Source: Micrococcales bacterium (GTDB lineage Bacteria; Actinomycetota; Actinomycetes; Actinomycetales; Cellulomonadaceae). From it: a stretch of DNA of 9,630 bases. Of the stretch, positions 8,291 through 9,630 are shown one piece after another (within the stretch, counting starts at the first letter, position 1; every line of letters begins with the position of its first letter). The position numbers and the translations under genes are program-made. The notes beneath the pieces were generated by a model, which did no database searches, was not told the origin of the DNA, and was given only the letters and a program-made list of their open reading frames with translations. The stretch is taken from positions 1 to 9,630 of the forward strand of contig WRCL01000038.1 of NCBI GenBank assembly GCA_009783975.1, in the 5' to 3' direction.

Positions 8291-8604
8291 CGTCGAGTGC
8301 CGCGGTTGCCGGAGCCAGTAATGCGTGGCAGTCTCGCCGATAGCCGGACGACGTGTGGGCTTATCCCTGGCGGCGGCCTGGCCACGGCGGTGCGCAGCGC
8401 GCCGTGGCTGGTCTTGCTGGTACCAGGCACACAAGTGCAGCGTGGGAACGACGGGTGCAGCACGAGAACACTGTCGTCCTGGCGATGGCCGGGAGCCGCG
8501 TGCCCGGTCGCCTCCGCCGAGGCTGGTGCCACAAGCCGACGGCGACGAGTCCGGCTGGGTCGGCTCCGGGATCCAGCCGGACTCATGGCGCGGCAGGCTC
8601 GTCG
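8291..8604 (+). ncRNA. Candidate structured noncoding RNA, no known family recognised
   Basis: A long-range helix closes the region: 8294-8297 with 8598-8601 and 8298-8304 with 8589-8595 (11 bp around a 2-nt bulge), plus 8291-8292 with 8603-8604. Inside are local stems: 8314-8317/8326-8329; 8335-8347/8367-8375 (9 bp with a bulge); 8378-8389/8400-8411 (12 bp, two wobbles); palindrome CTGGTACCAG 8417-8426; 8427-8430/8435-8438; 8445-8454/8471-8479 (9 bp, one bulge); 8486-8493/8503-8510 (8 bp, two wobbles); 8515-8527/8531-8544 (11 bp in three short helices); and 8547-8561/8570-8584 (15 bp, one wobble). Non-Watson-Crick pairs are G-T on this strand, favouring + transcription. Motifs of RNase P RNA, tmRNA, SRP RNA and group II introns were not seen. 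No open frame keeps coding-like codon use throughout. The fold was made by hand. Confidence 0.45.
8547..8584. repeat. 15-bp inverted repeat (strong hairpin)
   Basis: The arms 8547-8558 and 8573-8584 (GAGTCCGGCTGG / CCAGCCGGACTC) are perfect over 12 bp. The stem continues inward by 8559-8561/8570-8572 (one G-T), leaving an 8-nt loop. The palindrome gives both strands misleading coding-like codon use. No T tract follows on either strand. It is the last internal stem of the candidate RNA, but it could also be a U-less actinobacterial terminator for acpS or for an RNA. Confidence 0.75.
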
Positions 8605-8699
8605 CGGTCATCATCTGACAAAGATGTAGTTATGCCGCCCGTGTCCGGAAATGACTCTCTCGGGTGGCTTGTATCACCAACGTCATACAGACTCGACGG
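8605..8699. other. Less GC-rich stretch before the DUF4041 gene
   Basis: This 95-bp stretch is visibly richer in A and T than its surroundings. A small hairpin (CATCT 8612-8616 with AGATG 8622-8626) is followed by TAGTTAT and could mark a transcript end. CTGACA at 8615-8620 resembles a -35 box, but no -10 box lies at a normal distance. The promoter of the next gene is probably here, yet no convincing pair was found. Confidence 0.35.
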
Positions 8700-9630
8700 G
8701 TGAGTATCGCACTGCCGGACGAACCCCAGCACCCGCCAGCCAGGTTCTTCGGGGCCCGGGCGCACGCCAAACGCCTGGAGGCCGAGAACCACCGGCTGCG
8801 CACGACGCTCGAACAGCTCGACGGGCTGGGCCTGGCCGAGATCCGTGATGTCGTCACCCAGGCCCGCGACGCCGTCGCGGCGCTGACCGAGCAGGTGGCC
8901 ACGACGCAGGCCGAGCTGGAGCAGGCCCAGGCTGAGCTGCTCGACGTGCGCAGCCAGGTGACCGTCCAGCACCGGGGGCTGTACGACTTCGAGCACCCAG
9001 CCGAAGACTCATCACACCTGGCGACCCGGTTGTCGCAGGTCCGTGAACGGATCCACCGGTCGGTCGCCCGCGGCGACGCCGTCGTCGCGGCGAGCAGGAT
9101 CCGCCTGAACCGCCGTGCGAGGGCTGTCGTGGCCACCGAGCTGCCCGCACAGCTGTCGGCGCTGGCGCTGGCGGCGTACGACGCTGAGGCTGAGAACGCG
9201 ATCCACACCGTCGAGCCGGGCCGGCTCGACGTCGCACGTGCACGCCTGGACCGGTTCGCCTCGACCGTCGAGACATGCGGACGTCTGGTGGACCTGCGGA
9301 TCGACGCCGAGTACCACCGCCTGCGCACGACCGAGCTTGAGCTGGCGGCCCAGCACGCAGTCGTCCTGGCCAGTGAGGCCGAGACCGAACGTGCCCACCG
9401 CGCTGGCCTGCACGAGGCGAGCCAGGTCGCCGAGCAGCTGCGCCACGAACGCAGCCTGCTCGAGCACGACCGTGAGCACTGTTCTGCCGCCCTGGCCGTC
9501 GCCCACGCCCGTGGTGACGCCGAGGAGACCGAACGCCACGTCGCGCGCCTGGCCGAGCTCGACCAGGCCCTGGCGGCGACCGCCCGGCGCACCGTCGACC
9601 AACGCGCTGGGTACGTGTACGTCATCTCCA
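8700..9630 (+). CDS. DUF4041 coiled-coil protein entering a GIY-YIG nuclease-like domain (partial)
   Basis: The frame is open from 8655 to the right edge; 310 residues are visible from the GTG at 8700 and the C-terminus is missing. Order: a short lead; FFGARAHAKRLEAEN (16-30) opening a coiled coil to about 90; the DUF4041 core with GLYDFEHP (93-100), AYDAEAENAI (159-168) and EYHRLRTTELELA (204-216); a second charged helical segment (about 217-302); then GYVYVIS (304-310). The last motif is how the GIY-YIG domain (T5orf172/Mug113 type) starts in DUF4041 proteins. Family members occur in phages, mobile regions and many genomes; their function is not settled, though nucleic-acid cleavage is plausible. 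The GTG at 8664 is an alternative start. Neither start has a Shine-Dalgarno. Codon use matches the neighbours, so transfer, if any, was from a similar genome. Confidence 0.85.
   Translation, partial: MSIALPDEPQHPPARFFGARAHAKRLEAENHRLRTTLEQLDGLGLAEIRDVVTQARDAVAALTEQVATTQAELEQAQAELLDVRSQVTVQHRGLYDFEHPAEDSSHLATRLSQVRERIHRSVARGDAVVAASRIRLNRRARAVVATELPAQLSALALAAYDAEAENAIHTVEPGRLDVARARLDRFASTVETCGRLVDLRIDAEYHRLRTTELELAAQHAVVLASEAETERAHRAGLHEASQVAEQLRHERSLLEHDREHCSAALAVAHARGDAEETERHVARLAELDQALAATARRTVDQRAGYVYVIS

Noticed and set aside
8105..8614. Minus-strand open frame of 169 aa over the end of acpS and the gap
   Set aside because: It is antisense to acpS, has no recognisable motif, and its coding-like codon use is confined to the palindrome at 8547-8584.
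8176..8699. RNase P RNA, tmRNA, SRP RNA, tRNA or group II intron in the gap
   Set aside because: The signature motifs (GAGGAAAGTCC, a tRNA T-loop, the SRP GGAAG loop region, group II domain V) were not found on inspection; a model search would be needed to exclude diverged forms.
8297..8703. Several overlapping plus-strand open frames of 97-116 aa in the gap
   Set aside because: Third-position G/C bias shifts between frames and is not sustained in any. None shows a recognisable domain. A frameshifted pseudogene remains possible but is less likely than structured noncoding sequence.
8630..9625. Minus-strand open frame of 331 aa
   Set aside because: It is a shadow of the DUF4041 gene. The plus strand gives a clear family match and proper codon use; the minus frame is low-complexity Ser/Arg/Ala.
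1..9630. CRISPR array, insertion sequence or integrase
   Set aside because: No regularly spaced direct repeats, transposase or recombinase motifs were seen anywhere in the window.

Overview
The window comes from a high-GC Actinomycetota chromosome, most likely Micrococcales-like. Third codon positions are almost all G/C, GTG starts are common, and the S9 and CoaA proteins look actinobacterial. The genus cannot be fixed from this sequence alone. Positions 2-8175 are a dense housekeeping region. From 8176 to the right edge the content changes to a 524-bp gap without a convincing protein gene, then the start of an accessory-type gene.

Layout: (1) 2-76 is probably the C-terminal tail of an upstream gene, possibly truA. 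(2) 77-476 holds a plausible promoter and a long, hairpin-rich leader for rplM. (3) rplM-rpsI (L13-S9) end at a strong 12-bp hairpin terminator. (4) glmM, def and a class I glutamine amidotransferase gene are joined by 4-base start/stop overlaps. A DedA-family membrane protein gene follows on the same strand. (5) coaA lies on the minus strand and overlaps the dedA end tail-to-tail by 6 bp. (6) glmS diverges from coaA across a 76-bp gap and appears to be read from a leaderless promoter. acpS follows 26 bp later.

The genes work together as core growth functions. GlmS makes glucosamine-6-phosphate and GlmM converts it to glucosamine-1-phosphate, so two steps toward UDP-GlcNAc and peptidoglycan lie in one window. 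CoaA makes the CoA from which AcpS takes the phosphopantetheine arm for acyl carrier protein. L13 and S9 are ribosomal, and Def matures nascent proteins.

The most unusual part is 8176-8699. It contains a CRP/GlxR-like palindrome (8221-8236). Beyond that, 8291-8604 can be folded into one closed, multi-branched structure. A long-range helix (8291-8304 with 8589-8604) brackets a run of local hairpins, one of them a 15-bp stem. No familiar RNA motif was recognised, so this is a candidate structured noncoding RNA of about 314 nt. Immediately downstream, a DUF4041 coiled-coil protein that enters a GIY-YIG nuclease-like domain begins at 8700 and runs off the window.
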